Source of the DNA: Bog-473 sp052140165 | GTDB lineage: Bacteria; Actinomycetota; Acidimicrobiia; Acidimicrobiales; RAAP-2 | Length of the DNA: 9,221 bases | Direction: 5' to 3' | NCBI GenBank assembly: GCA_052140165.1 | Contig: JBKQUM010000082.1 | Coordinates: 1 to 9,221 of the forward strand | In this document: piece after piece, positions 1 through 7,652 of the stretch | How positions within the stretch are numbered: the first letter of the stretch is position 1 | Layout: each line of letters starts with the position of its first letter | Program-made: the position numbers and the translations under genes | Notes under the pieces: model-generated | Seen by the model: only the letters and a program-made list of their open reading frames with translations | Told to the model about the DNA's origin: nothing | The model's database searches: none

Positions 1-932
1 TTGGACAGGATCGCCCACGCCTCGTCGACCACCAGGAAGAACTGCCCACGCCCCGTGGGCCCGGTGCCACCGACTCCCGCGGCGGTGCGGGCCAGCGCGG
101 CCTGCAACCAGGCCGTGGCGCAGGCCATCAGGACGCCGAGCGCGGTGGACGTGTAGAGCGCAGACAGGTCGAGCACGACGAGGGGTGCCGAGAGGTCCAG
201 ACCCGGCGTGGTCGGGCCGTCGAACATGCCGCACAGATCGCCGTGCACCAGGCGGCGCAGCTCGAGCGCCACATCGCGCCCGTCCTCGAGCAGGTCGCGT
301 CGCTCGGTGCGCAGGGAGCGCGCGGCGTCCGCGCTCGGCGCGAGAAGTGCCTCGACCACCATCGGCACGGTGGGAGCTGCCTCGGCACCGCCCGTGACGT
401 CGTTGAGCGCGGCCCCGAGCGCAGCGCGCTCGCGGGGCGCGATGCTGCGGCCAAGGCACGCGCTCGCCAGTGACGCGAGGAGCTCCATCCTCCTCCGCCC
501 GGTGGCGTCGGGCCGGGCGTCGTGCTCCGTATCGCCGCCGTCGGGCCCGGGGTCGAGCGGGTTCAGCCGGATGGCCCCACCCGGCCGCAGCGCCACGGGG
601 CGCACGTCCCACGCGTCCGCCAGGTCGCCGTACTCACCCTTGGGATCGACGACCCAGGCCCGGCGGCCGAAGACCGCCTGCCGCCACAGAAAGGTCTTGA
701 CGAACGCGCTCTTGCCCCGGCCGATCTGGCCGAACACCACCATGTTCGGGTTGGACAGGGCCCCGGCCGCGTACAGCTCGAAGGGATCGAAGACGAACGA
801 CCCGCCCAGCAGGTCGTCGCCGATGACCACACCGCGCCGCCCCAGGCCCGCCTCGGCGATGAACGGGTAGGCCGCGCCGAGGTTGCGCGTCGTCACCTGG
901 TGGGCCGGCATCCGTGGCATGCGCTCCCTCAT
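1..932 (-). CDS. VirB4-like T4SS ATPase, C-terminus cut off by the window edge
   Basis: P-loop ATPase of the VirB4/TraC type, expected to power a conjugation- or secretion-type membrane machine from the cytoplasmic face. The 310 codons in the window read without interruption. An N-terminal stretch (about residues 14-60, TTRNLGAAYPFIAEAG...) leads into Walker A GQIGRGKS (68-75). The AWVVDPKGEYG segment (92-102) and LRPGG (115-119) follow, as in VirB4-like ATPases of actinobacterial T4SS loci. Walker B is FFLVVDEAW (298-306, with D303-E304), right at the edge. The rest, probably 150-200 residues, lies outside. The start is uncertain: ATG at 932 has no good RBS, while ATG at 920 is preceded by GAGGGAG and is a real alternative; the frame stays open further upstream. 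The gene is divergent from the DUF1275 gene and separated by four genes from the PrgI-like gene that usually sits beside it. Family assignment rests on recognised motifs, not a search. Confidence 0.85.
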   Translation of the reverse strand, partial: MRERMPRMPAHQVTTRNLGAAYPFIAEAGLGRRGVVIGDDLLGGSFVFDPFELYAAGALSNPNMVVFGQIGRGKSAFVKTFLWRQAVFGRRAWVVDPKGEYGDLADAWDVRPVALRPGGAIRLNPLDPGPDGGDTEHDARPDATGRRRMELLASLASACLGRSIAPRERAALGAALNDVTGGAEAAPTVPMVVEALLAPSADAARSLRTERRDLLEDGRDVALELRRLVHGDLCGMFDGPTTPGLDLSAPLVVLDLSALYTSTALGVLMACATAWLQAALARTAAGVGGTGPTGRGQFFLVVDEAWAILS

Positions 933-970
933 GACGGTGAACGGTCGCCCGATCCGGCCCCGGCCTCCGT

Positions 971-976
971 TACCTT
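971..976 (+). promoter_or_regulatory. Possible -10 element for the DUF1275 gene
   Basis: TACCTT fits the actinobacterial -10 pattern TANNNT and lies in the 90-bp divergent spacer (933-1022) between the ATPase and the DUF1275 gene. It would give a leader of about 40 bases. No convincing -35 lies 17-18 bases upstream. An overlapping TTGACG (975-980) looks like a -35 but has no matching -10 downstream. This is a weak call on pattern alone. Confidence 0.25.
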
Positions 977-1022
977 GACGGGCGCCGGGACCGTCGTCGG
1001 TCGCGGGGAAGGTGGAGCCCAC

Positions 1023-1709
1023 ATGAGCGAGCCCGATCGTCCGCCGCAACCCCTCATCGTGACGCTGGCGGCCCTCACCGTCGTGAGCGGCTTCCTCGAC
1101 GCCGTCAGCTTCCTCGGGCTGGGGCACGTGTTCATCGCCAACATGACCGGCAACGTCGTCCTGATCGGGTTCGCGGCGGCCGGTGCACCGGGGTTCTCCT
1201 TCCTGGCCAGCCTCTGCGCGCTCGGGTGCTTCCTCGGCGGGGCGGTGATGGGTGGACGCCTGGCCGAGCGCGTGCGACCGCACCGCACGCTGATGCTGCT
1301 GGTCATGACGGTCGAGGCGGCGTTGACGGCGGTCGCGGCGGTCATCGCCGGCAGCGTCTCCGCCATCGGTACCGGATGGCCCCGCTTCACGGTGATCGCG
1401 TTGCTCGCCTTCGGCGTGGGCCTCCGCAATGCGGCCGTGCGCCGGCTCAGGGTCCCCGACATGTCCACGACGGTCCTCACCAGCACGCTGACCGGGTTGG
1501 CGTCGGACTCGTCGCTGGCCGGCGGCACGAACCCGAACGCGTCCCGGCGCATCACCTCGGTCGTCTCCCAGTTCGGTGGTGCGCTGGTGGGCGCGCTGCT
1601 CGTGCTCCATGCCGGGGCCGCGTGGTCGCTCGGCGCGGCCGCCGGGATCGTGATCTGCGCCGCGGCGTACTTCTACCGCGAGGCTCCCGTCGAGCTCGGC
1701 CTGGCGTAG
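1023..1709 (+). CDS. DUF1275 (YoaK-like) family membrane protein
   Basis: A 228-aa integral membrane protein of the DUF1275 / UPF0700 family; its molecular function is not established. The family signature is clear: SGFLDAVSFLGLGHVF followed by ANMTGNVVLIG (22-49), then a late motif RVPDMSTTVLTSTLTGLA (143-160). Hydrophobic segments lie at about 11-30, 43-53, 58-76, 89-110, 122-134, 184-199 and 201-217, consistent with about six or seven membrane spans. The length is typical for the family. The ATG at 1023 is supported by GGTGGAG at 1011-1017, five bases upstream. It is the only gene in the window between the two parts of the T4SS set that lies on the + strand. It is convergent with the NUDIX gene (41-bp gap) and divergent from the ATPase, so it is probably a single-gene unit. 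A transporter-like role is often guessed for the family, but nothing here shows a substrate. Confidence 0.88.
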   Translation: MSEPDRPPQPLIVTLAALTVVSGFLDAVSFLGLGHVFIANMTGNVVLIGFAAAGAPGFSFLASLCALGCFLGGAVMGGRLAERVRPHRTLMLLVMTVEAALTAVAAVIAGSVSAIGTGWPRFTVIALLAFGVGLRNAAVRRLRVPDMSTTVLTSTLTGLASDSSLAGGTNPNASRRITSVVSQFGGALVGALLVLHAGAAWSLGAAAGIVICAAAYFYREAPVELGLA

Positions 1710-1750
1710 TCGGCGTCGGCGGCGGCCGCGGCGGCGGGAGTGCGACCGGC
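1710..1750. other. Convergent intergenic spacer rich in GGC/CGG triplets
   Basis: This 41-bp gap separates the stops of the convergent DUF1275 and NUDIX genes. It is almost pure G+C with repeated GGC/CGG triplets around a GCGGCCGC core. I see no hairpin followed by a T-run on either strand, so there is no recognisable intrinsic terminator, although the position would suit a bidirectional one. Confidence 0.5.
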
Positions 1751-2221
1751 TCAGACCGGGCGCCCGTCCTCGAGATAGACGCACCCGCCCGGTGCAGCCA
1801 GGGCCGCACCGACCCGGCGCCGCAGCGGCCCGCTCAACATCTCGAGGGCCTGGGCCGGATCCACCAGCCGATGCCGTATGAGCTCCTCCTCCTGGAGGAC
1901 GATCGCGTCGAGCGCGGTGTCGGGCAGCACGCCGCAGTCGAAGAGGAACCGCATCCCCCCGGGCTTGGACGGCTTCGGGCGCAGGAAGTCGACCGCGACC
2001 AGGCGACCGCCGTCGACGTGCAGCCCGACCTCCTCGAGCACCTCGCGCCGGCAGGCCTCCCACGGCGTCTCGCCGTCGGCCTCCATGATCCCGCCCGGAA
2101 TGGTCCAGTGGGCCTTGTAGGTCGGGTCGACGACGAGGAGACGCCCACCGCCGTCGAAGATCAGCGCACCGGCGGAGGCCGGGATGCGCGGGAGGACGAA
2201 GGGCAGGTCCGTGTCCGTCAT
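1751..2221 (-). CDS. NUDIX hydrolase
   Basis: A 156-aa single-domain NUDIX protein, expected to cleave a nucleoside diphosphate linked to another moiety with Mg2+; the actual substrate is unknown. The Nudix box lies at about 44-67. The catalytic core RREVLEEVGL (58-67) has E60, E63 and E64 in the normal places. The preceding loop PGGIMEADGE (42-51) carries one more residue between the glycine and the first glutamate than the textbook GX5E spacing. An N-terminal strand (ASAGALIFDGGGRLLVV, 15-31) and WTIPGG (39-44) fit the fold. No signal peptide or membrane segment is seen, so the protein is cytoplasmic. The ATG at 2221 overlaps the sulfatase stop as ATGA, which indicates translational coupling and makes this the last gene of the methyltransferase-sulfatase-NUDIX unit. 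Confidence 0.9.
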   Translation of the reverse strand: MTDTDLPFVLPRIPASAGALIFDGGGRLLVVDPTYKAHWTIPGGIMEADGETPWEACRREVLEEVGLHVDGGRLVAVDFLRPKPSKPGGMRFLFDCGVLPDTALDAIVLQEEELIRHRLVDPAQALEMLSGPLRRRVGAALAAPGGCVYLEDGRPV

Positions 2222-3831
2222 GCCAGACCCAGCCGGTGAAGCTGCTCGTCCGGCGCCTCGACCGCCTGCAGGGCAACCCGGAGCAGCTCGACCATGTCCG
2301 CCTCGGCTCCGGTGCCGGTCAGGTTCTCGCGCTCGTCCGGGTCGGCGTCCAGATCGAAGAGGAAGTGGGCGTCCACCGCGCCCCGGCCCACCCAGAACGG
2401 CAGGCGGTCGCCCGGCTCGAAGGGCTGGCGGATGACGGGGACGTCCGACCCCGGCATGAAGTCCAGGCGCGCCCGCCGGTCGGGTGGCGGAAGGCGCACC
2501 TGGTCCTCGAGGCCGTGCACCGGCATGGTCGACCAACGGTTGGACCACATGGACAGGGGGAAGTTCTGCCCCTCGGCGCCACGGGCGTACTTGCGGCCGC
2601 CGTCTGTCACCTGCACCCAGGTCCCGAACACGCCGCCCAGCGCCCACGGCCGCACCTGCGCCGCGTCGCCCGTCACGAGCGGTAGCAGCGATGCGCCGTG
2701 CCCGGTCGCCGGGCGCGCCACACCGAACACGTCGGCGATGGTGGCGTTGATGTCGACGTTGGTGGTCAGGGCGTCGCAGCTCGTCCCGCCGGGCCGCCCC
2801 GGCCAGTGCACGAGGAGCGGGATGTGCCCGAGCGGCTCGTACTGCATCACGCCCGGCTTGCCCCAGATGTCCTTCTCGCCGAGATAGTGCCCGTGGTCGG
2901 TGCACACGATGACCGCCGTGCTGTCCCACAGTCCGCGCTCGCCCAGCGCGACGAAGACCTCGCCCAGCCAGTGGTCGATCATGCTGAGCTTGGCGCCGTA
3001 GTTGGCGCGGATCTGCCGCCCCTCCCGTTCGCTCAGGCGCCCCTGGCCCACGGCGTCCACGTCGTAGGGCGGCCAGATCAGGCGCTCGCCGTCCCAGTCG
3101 GGGTCGTAGCGGCCCGCCCAGGGCTCTGGGGTGTCGAACGGCTCGTGCGGGTCGAACTCGTCCACGAAGAGCATGAAGGGGGCGTCCGCCGGGGCGCCGC
3201 GGCGCAGCCAGTCTGCGGCCGCCCGCATCGTCCTCGGCCCGGGGAAATCCTCCTCGGCCCGGAAGAAGGTGCGCGAGCGGTCGTAGGGCCGGTCGCCGGC
3301 GCCCTCGAGTCCGAGCCGGTCGCGCCAATACCACCCGCCACCGCGGGCCGGCAGGGCGGGCGCGCCGATGTAGCTGGGGTCGCGGTAGGTCCGCCACGGG
3401 TCACCCTCGTGGCCCCGCACGTAGTCCCACGCACTGAAGTCGGTGTGATAGTTCTCGCCGCCGACCTCGAAGAGGTGCGGGTGGTCCGAGATCAGCATGG
3501 TGGTGACCCCGGCCCGGCGCAGCTGCGCGGTGATGGGCTCCTCCCAGACCTCGATGGACCCCCAGGGTCTCCAGAGGAAGTCGAGCGAGCCACACAGGAT
3601 GTCGTGACGTGCCGGCATGCACGGCAGCGACCCGGTGACGTGCGACGTGAACCGGACCGCCCGCTCGCGGGCGAACCGATCGAGGTTGGGCGTCTCGAAC
3701 TCCGTCCCGCCGTAGCTGCCGAGCATGTGATGGTTGAGGCTGTCGAGGAGCAGCACCACCAGATTGTCGGGGCCGCCGGGACGGTCCGCATCGCCCTCCG
3801 CGTGCGGGACGGGATCGGTGCGGTTGACCAT
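2218..3831 (-). CDS. Cysteine-type sulfatase, no signal peptide
   Basis: A 537-aa member of the alkaline phosphatase/sulfatase superfamily that should hydrolyse a sulfate ester, or possibly a related phosphoester. Cys71 in PCMPAR (70-75) fits the CxPxR motif, in which the cysteine is oxidised to formylglycine by a separate maturase. Metal-site features are the N-terminal LLLD (D30), DPHEPF (227-232), and TDHGHYLGEKDIWGKPG (311-327) with D312, H313 and K325. The C-terminal LFDLDADPDERENL (491-504) is the usual family ending. The length is normal. The N-terminus (MVNRTDPVPHAEGDADR) is polar with no signal peptide or lipobox, so the enzyme appears cytoplasmic and would act on an intracellular substrate. 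The ATG at 3831 has no good RBS; a 14-bp palindrome lies just upstream. It sits 32 bp after the methyltransferase gene and overlaps the NUDIX gene by 4 bases. No maturase gene is visible in the window. Substrate: unknown. Confidence 0.92.
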   Translation of the reverse strand: MVNRTDPVPHAEGDADRPGGPDNLVVLLLDSLNHHMLGSYGGTEFETPNLDRFARERAVRFTSHVTGSLPCMPARHDILCGSLDFLWRPWGSIEVWEEPITAQLRRAGVTTMLISDHPHLFEVGGENYHTDFSAWDYVRGHEGDPWRTYRDPSYIGAPALPARGGGWYWRDRLGLEGAGDRPYDRSRTFFRAEEDFPGPRTMRAAADWLRRGAPADAPFMLFVDEFDPHEPFDTPEPWAGRYDPDWDGERLIWPPYDVDAVGQGRLSEREGRQIRANYGAKLSMIDHWLGEVFVALGERGLWDSTAVIVCTDHGHYLGEKDIWGKPGVMQYEPLGHIPLLVHWPGRPGGTSCDALTTNVDINATIADVFGVARPATGHGASLLPLVTGDAAQVRPWALGGVFGTWVQVTDGGRKYARGAEGQNFPLSMWSNRWSTMPVHGLEDQVRLPPPDRRARLDFMPGSDVPVIRQPFEPGDRLPFWVGRGAVDAHFLFDLDADPDERENLTGTGAEADMVELLRVALQAVEAPDEQLHRLGLA

Positions 3832-3844
3832 GAGGGTGATGGTA

Positions 3845-3858
3845 CGAGGGCGCCCTCG
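3845..3858. repeat. 14-bp perfect palindrome in the methyltransferase-sulfatase gap
   Basis: CGAGGGCGCCCTCG is its own reverse complement over all 14 bases, with no loop. It fills nearly half of the 32-bp gap between the methyltransferase stop (3864) and the sulfatase start (3831). It could be an operator-type site or a small stem modulating downstream translation. At this GC content a palindrome of this length can also arise by chance somewhere in 9 kb. Confidence 0.5.
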
Positions 3859-3863
3859 GTCCG

Positions 3864-4610
3864 CTATCCCCGGACGAGCTCGATGGTGGCGTACCAGGCG
3901 TGGCGCCGCGCGAGGGCCGACCGCCGGAACAGGGAGTCATCGACTGCCGTCAGGCGCGACAGGATCTTGTCGAACTGCTTGGTGCGCGTGAGCGGCAGCG
4001 CGAGCAACGACGTCAGCACCGACATCTTGACCTCCACCCGCTCGAACTTCTGTTCGGCGAGGGTGAGGTCCGCCATCAGCAGCGGGTGCTCGTCGGGCGT
4101 CCGCAACTGCGGCGTCATGCGCCGGTAGAGGTTGACCAACGGGTTGTGACCGAGAGGCTCCATGAAGAAGGCGCGCCCGCCCGGCGCCAGCACACGGTGG
4201 ATTTCTCCGAAGGCGCGCTCGAGGTCGAGGTGGTGCAGTATGCCGTTGCCGACGACCAGGTCGAAGCTCCCGTCGTCGAACTCGAGCGCTTCGGCGTTCA
4301 TCACGCGTATGTCGGCGTCGATGCCCCGCGCGGCGGCCTCCTGGCGGGCCTGCTGGACGCCGACCGACGACAGGTCGATGGCCGACAGCGACGCCGCGAA
4401 GGGGGCCAGGTGGAAGAGCCGGCCGCCCTGGCCGCACCCGTACTCCAGGATCCGTGCGCCCGTCCCCGCCTCCTGAACGTCCTGCCAGAAAGCGGCCTCG
4501 GCCGGAGCGAGGACGGTGTAGAAGCGACCGGTCGAGTCCCGGCTGCCGGATTCGAAGGTCTGATCGTGAAAGCCCTGTTCCCGCTGGTACCGGTCCTCCG
4601 CCTCGGTCAT
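3864..4610 (-). CDS. Class I SAM-dependent methyltransferase
   Basis: A 248-aa soluble methyltransferase with a standard Rossmann-like SAM domain. Motif I is ILEYGCGQGG (54-63), the acidic residue after strand 2 is in SAIDLSS (76-82), and a post-motif segment is NAEALEFDDGSFDLVVGNGI (105-124). HHLDLERAFGEIHRVLAPGG (126-145) gives the usual motif II-III region. The segment EPLGHNPLVNLYRRMTP (151-167) followed by LRTPDEHPL is characteristic of a bacterial methyltransferase subgroup of unclear substrate, so I do not name the acceptor. The start ATG at 4610 has GGAGG ten bases upstream (4621-4625) plus a closer GAGGG, and a good -10 element lies further up. First gene of a likely three-gene transcript with the sulfatase and NUDIX genes. 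The C-terminal third (about 185-248) is basic and probably forms the acceptor-binding cap. Confidence 0.9.
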   Translation of the reverse strand: MTEAEDRYQREQGFHDQTFESGSRDSTGRFYTVLAPAEAAFWQDVQEAGTGARILEYGCGQGGRLFHLAPFAASLSAIDLSSVGVQQARQEAAARGIDADIRVMNAEALEFDDGSFDLVVGNGILHHLDLERAFGEIHRVLAPGGRAFFMEPLGHNPLVNLYRRMTPQLRTPDEHPLLMADLTLAEQKFERVEVKMSVLTSLLALPLTRTKQFDKILSRLTAVDDSLFRRSALARRHAWYATIELVRG

Positions 4611-4643
4611 GTCCCTCGATCCTCCACGCTGTGGCCCGGTGAC

Positions 4644-4649
4644 AATGTA
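4644..4649 (-). promoter_or_regulatory. Probable -10 box for the methyltransferase-sulfatase-NUDIX unit
   Basis: TACATT (read on the - strand) matches TANNNT and lies in the 107-bp gap (4611-4717) between the PrgI-like stop and the methyltransferase start. Transcription would begin near 4637, giving a leader of about 27 bases that contains the GGAGG site. The -35 region is poor. If real, it means the inserted unit is transcribed on its own rather than only by read-through from the T4SS genes. I see no intrinsic terminator in this gap. Confidence 0.4.
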
Positions 4650-4717
4650 CCCGTGCCCGCGCGAAGCACTCGTGGGGTGGCCCGGGAGGTCGTGGGATCG
4701 GTCCGCAGTCGACGCAC

Positions 4718-6082
4718 TCAGCGCAGCCCGCGGCAGAGCGGGAGGGTGCAGGTGTACGCCGATGCCTGGTCGCCGTAGAGACGCCGCAGCGCCAACCGGC
4801 TCTGGCCCGCCGCGTGCTGCACCACGTCGCACGCTGTCACCAGCTCCTCCTCGCTCGGGGCGGAGACCGTGACGTAGCCCGAATAGCGGAACGAGGCATG
4901 CCCCTCGGCCAGCTCCACCTCGCGGCGGGCCAGGACTTCCGACTCGCGGGCGTGACGGGCGGTCGAGACGAAGCCACCGCGCCGGCGTAGCTCCGTGTCG
5001 GCCAGGTCGGCCGTGCGGGACGCCTCCACCTTGCGCACCGCGGTATCGGGACCGAGCGGCTCCATCACCACGGAGAGGGTCGAGCGCGCGGAGCCGAGCA
5101 GCAAGGGGGCCAGGAAGTCGCTGCGCACCTCGGTGCGCGGCCACTCCGCCACCCAGAAGGTGGCGTGGACCATGCCGTCGACGCGCACGTGCGACCAGCT
5201 CTCCTCCATCGCCATCGGCCAAGGGTCGGCGACCGGGCCGTCGCCGGAGTCCGCCGTCATCTGCGGCTCGTAGGTGCGGAGCAGCTGCAGGGTGAGGTCG
5301 TCGGACGTCAGCACGGATTCGACCTCCACGTCGGCGTCGGAGAGGAGCCGGACGAGCGACCCGACCTCGCGGGCCAGCGTGGCGCATCCGACCTCGACCG
5401 ACTTGGTGAGCCGCACCTGCAGTGCGAGGACGACATCGTGCGCACAGGTGTGCGAGTCCATATCGCTCAGCAGCGCGTCGTAGGACGCGGTGCACGCCGA
5501 TGCGGCGTCCGGCGCCGCCTCCGCGGCGACATAGGAGCGCACGCCCTGCCCGTCGTCGGGGAAGGACGCAGCGACCCACTGCACGCGGTGCACGGGTGAG
5601 CCCTCGCGGGCCAGCGACGACAGGACGGATGCCCACGCCCCCACGCGGCGGTCCTGCTCGTCGGCGCCCAGCAGCGCGAAGCTCCGACCGCGCACCGAGA
5701 GTGCCGCCGTCAGCGTGCGCGCCGAGCGGTCGTGCACGACGCCCATGTCGTGCCAGCCGGCGCGCAGCAGCCGCATGCCGCGCAGCGCGCCCATCCGACG
5801 CGCACCGCGGGCGCCGGCCCGCCGGACCCCCCAGCACACCGCCACCGGCAGCCACTCGTCGCCGGTGCGCCCCGAGAGCGGCACGGTGGCCAGGGCGCCG
5901 TAGAGGACGAGCACGCCGATGGCCGCCGCCACGCCCACCGCGTTGGGCTCCCACCGCAGCACGAGCACGCCGAACACCAGACCGACCGCCACGGTGATGA
6001 TCTGACCCGCCCGCCATCCGGCCAGGGCGCCACCGCGCTCTCGCGGCCCGAAGCGGTAGCGCGCCCCTCCGTCGCCGCTCAC
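4718..6082 (-). CDS. SCO6880-family (PrgI-like) T4SS membrane protein
   Basis: A 454-aa protein of the actinobacterial SCO6880 family, whose N-terminal part resembles PrgI/VirB3 and which is found in conjugation-like loci; the precise role is not known. The N-terminus reads RYRFGPRERGG (9-18). Two adjacent membrane segments follow at about 27-43 and 48-69, then a GDEWLPV motif (74-80) and a large soluble domain. The C-terminus ends in YTCTLPLCRGLR (443-454), the hallmark ending of the family as I recall it. The start is GTG at 6082, overlapping the upstream TGA by four bases (GTGA), so translation is coupled to the VirB6-like gene. The open frame continues upstream for hundreds of codons, but that part is only a shadow of the VirB6-like gene. 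In related loci the ATPase gene follows this one directly; here a methyltransferase gene follows after 107 bp. Confidence 0.85.
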   Translation of the reverse strand: MSGDGGARYRFGPRERGGALAGWRAGQIITVAVGLVFGVLVLRWEPNAVGVAAAIGVLVLYGALATVPLSGRTGDEWLPVAVCWGVRRAGARGARRMGALRGMRLLRAGWHDMGVVHDRSARTLTAALSVRGRSFALLGADEQDRRVGAWASVLSSLAREGSPVHRVQWVAASFPDDGQGVRSYVAAEAAPDAASACTASYDALLSDMDSHTCAHDVVLALQVRLTKSVEVGCATLAREVGSLVRLLSDADVEVESVLTSDDLTLQLLRTYEPQMTADSGDGPVADPWPMAMEESWSHVRVDGMVHATFWVAEWPRTEVRSDFLAPLLLGSARSTLSVVMEPLGPDTAVRKVEASRTADLADTELRRRGGFVSTARHARESEVLARREVELAEGHASFRYSGYVTVSAPSEEELVTACDVVQHAAGQSRLALRRLYGDQASAYTCTLPLCRGLR

Positions 6083-7629
6083 CGGGCATCGGCTTCGTGG
6101 GGCGGCCAGGCCGGCGGCAGGCACTTGATGGACGGGCCGTGGCCGTCGTCGCCCATGTAGTAGCGCTCTTTGCCGGGCTCGACCCTGCCGATCAGGCTGC
6201 GGCCGGGCGGGACGCCCTCCCACTGCCACGCGTCCGCCGCCGTGGCCGGGCCCGTCCGGGGGGACCAGTGCGGGCGCCCCCGCCACGTCCCGATGCGGTC
6301 GGCCATGGCGTCGGACGCGGCGTCGCCCCCCGCCCCCGCAGTGCGTGCACCGTCGGTGCTGCCGGTGCCGGTCTCGTCCTCGCCCGCGCCCATGAGCGGC
6401 TTGCGACCCTTGGGTCCCGGCTCGGCGCCGCGTGCCATGGCAGCGTGGAAGACCTGCTCCGAACCCGGGTCTCCGGCGGTGAGGCGGACCGCCCCGTCGT
6501 CCCCCGAGCCGTCCGAACCCTCCGCACCGCCCGGACCCTCGGGACCCTCTGCCCCGGGCCCGGGGGACCCCGCCGCCGTCCGCGCCGCTCCGGACGCGGA
6601 CGCGGCGCCGGCGACCGCAGGCTGCGCCATCAGGCGGGCGTCGCCGAGGGCCTCGAGCCCCCCGTGCAGCGCGTGGTTGGCCGCCGTCCGCGGCACCCGC
6701 GTCATGGTGGCGGTCCCACGGGCCCGCAACCCGTCGAGATGCCCCACGGCACCCGCCTCCACCGCAGGGATGAGGCGCAGGATGCCGAAGGGGACGAAGG
6801 TGGCCATGACGAGGAGCGCGCCGCCGGCCAGGACGGCCGAGAACCCGGCGCCGTGCGTGCCGGTCCCGGCGGTGCCGGACGAGACGGCGCCGGCGGCCAG
6901 GCTCAGGGTCGCCACGATGACGAACTTGGAGAGGATCAGTGCGGCCAGGGTCTCGACCAGGCGCCGGCACCAGTGCGAGACCGCCGGCCAGACCAGGGTG
7001 GCCAGCGCGAGCGGAAGGAAGAGGACCGCGACGTAGACCGCTGCGGCGCGGATGAGGAGCTCGAGCCACAGCACGAACGCGGCGACGGCGATGAGCAGCG
7101 CAATCAGGAGGAGCACGAAGCTGGCGATGGTGGGGTCCGCGGCCGCCGCGATCAGACCGGTGGTCACGCCGGACAGGAGAGAGGTGACGTCGGCGCCGGA
7201 GCCGCCGGCGACCGCCGTGCTCATGGCGTCGGTGGCGGAGAGGCTCAGGATGACGACCTGAATGGCCACCACCCCCAGGAGGAGCGCGAGCGGCAGCTGC
7301 ACCAGGTAGGTGCGGACGAGTTGGCCGGGGCTCTGGCGCACGATGGCTTGCAGGGTCGAGACGAGGAGCATGGGCAGGACGACCACGCCCGCCAGCGCCG
7401 TCATCTGGCCGTAATGGGTGCGGAACCAGGTGGCGCCGACGTCGACGGTCGTGGTGGACACGAGCACGTCGCCTATCTGGCCGAGCAGCCACTCCGCGCC
7501 GCTGGCCACCCACTGGCTGATGCCGCCGAGAACGGACTCGAAGCCAGAGGCCGCGATGGAACCGCCGAGGCTCCCGACCTGGCAGATCGGGTTGAGCGCA
7601 TCGAGACCGGTACACCCGGCGGCCAGCAT
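6079..7629 (-). CDS. VirB6/TrbL-like polytopic T4SS protein with low-complexity tail
   Basis: A 516-aa inner-membrane protein, probably the channel or scaffold component (VirB6/TrbL type) of the T4SS-like machine. An N-terminal part has two cysteines (C6 and C16 in CTGLDALNPIC). Hydrophobic segments follow at about 76-95, 107-130, 168-189, 192-212, 228-248 and 263-289, i.e. about six spans. Residues from about 345 onward are not hydrophobic. They form a Gly/Pro/acidic low-complexity stretch (353-380, GSPGPGAEGPEGPGGAEG and on) and then a soluble tail with several tryptophans ending PPAWPPHEADAR. ATG at 7629 follows the upstream stop by 23 bp and has only a weak GGGG-type RBS. It overlaps the PrgI-like gene by 4 bases. 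The position between a DUF6112-type gene and an SCO6880-type gene, plus the topology, supports the call; sequence similarity to classical VirB6 cannot be judged by eye. Confidence 0.78.
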   Translation of the reverse strand: MLAAGCTGLDALNPICQVGSLGGSIAASGFESVLGGISQWVASGAEWLLGQIGDVLVSTTTVDVGATWFRTHYGQMTALAGVVVLPMLLVSTLQAIVRQSPGQLVRTYLVQLPLALLLGVVAIQVVILSLSATDAMSTAVAGGSGADVTSLLSGVTTGLIAAAADPTIASFVLLLIALLIAVAAFVLWLELLIRAAAVYVAVLFLPLALATLVWPAVSHWCRRLVETLAALILSKFVIVATLSLAAGAVSSGTAGTGTHGAGFSAVLAGGALLVMATFVPFGILRLIPAVEAGAVGHLDGLRARGTATMTRVPRTAANHALHGGLEALGDARLMAQPAVAGAASASGAARTAAGSPGPGAEGPEGPGGAEGSDGSGDDGAVRLTAGDPGSEQVFHAAMARGAEPGPKGRKPLMGAGEDETGTGSTDGARTAGAGGDAASDAMADRIGTWRGRPHWSPRTGPATAADAWQWEGVPPGRSLIGRVEPGKERYYMGDDGHGPSIKCLPPAWPPHEADAR

Positions 7630-7652
7630 GGTGACGCCCCGTCGCGAGTCGG

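Noticed and set aside
522..1022. N-terminal extension of the DUF1275 protein
   Set aside because: The extra sequence lies opposite the ATPase gene and has no membrane or family character. GGTGGAG five bases before ATG 1023 defines the start.
1710..1750. Bidirectional intrinsic terminator in the convergent gap
   Set aside because: GC triplet repeats allow weak pairing, but there is no clean stem-loop and no T-run on either strand.
2698..4128. A 476-codon + strand frame opposite the sulfatase and methyltransferase
   Set aside because: Antisense shadow. The - strand frames carry clear sulfatase and SAM-binding motifs; this one has none.
6083..7615. Upstream extension of the PrgI-like frame (about 510 extra codons)
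   Set aside because: It runs through the VirB6-like gene in another frame and has Arg/Gly-rich composition. The GTG at 6082 with a GTGA overlap gives the known family N-terminus.
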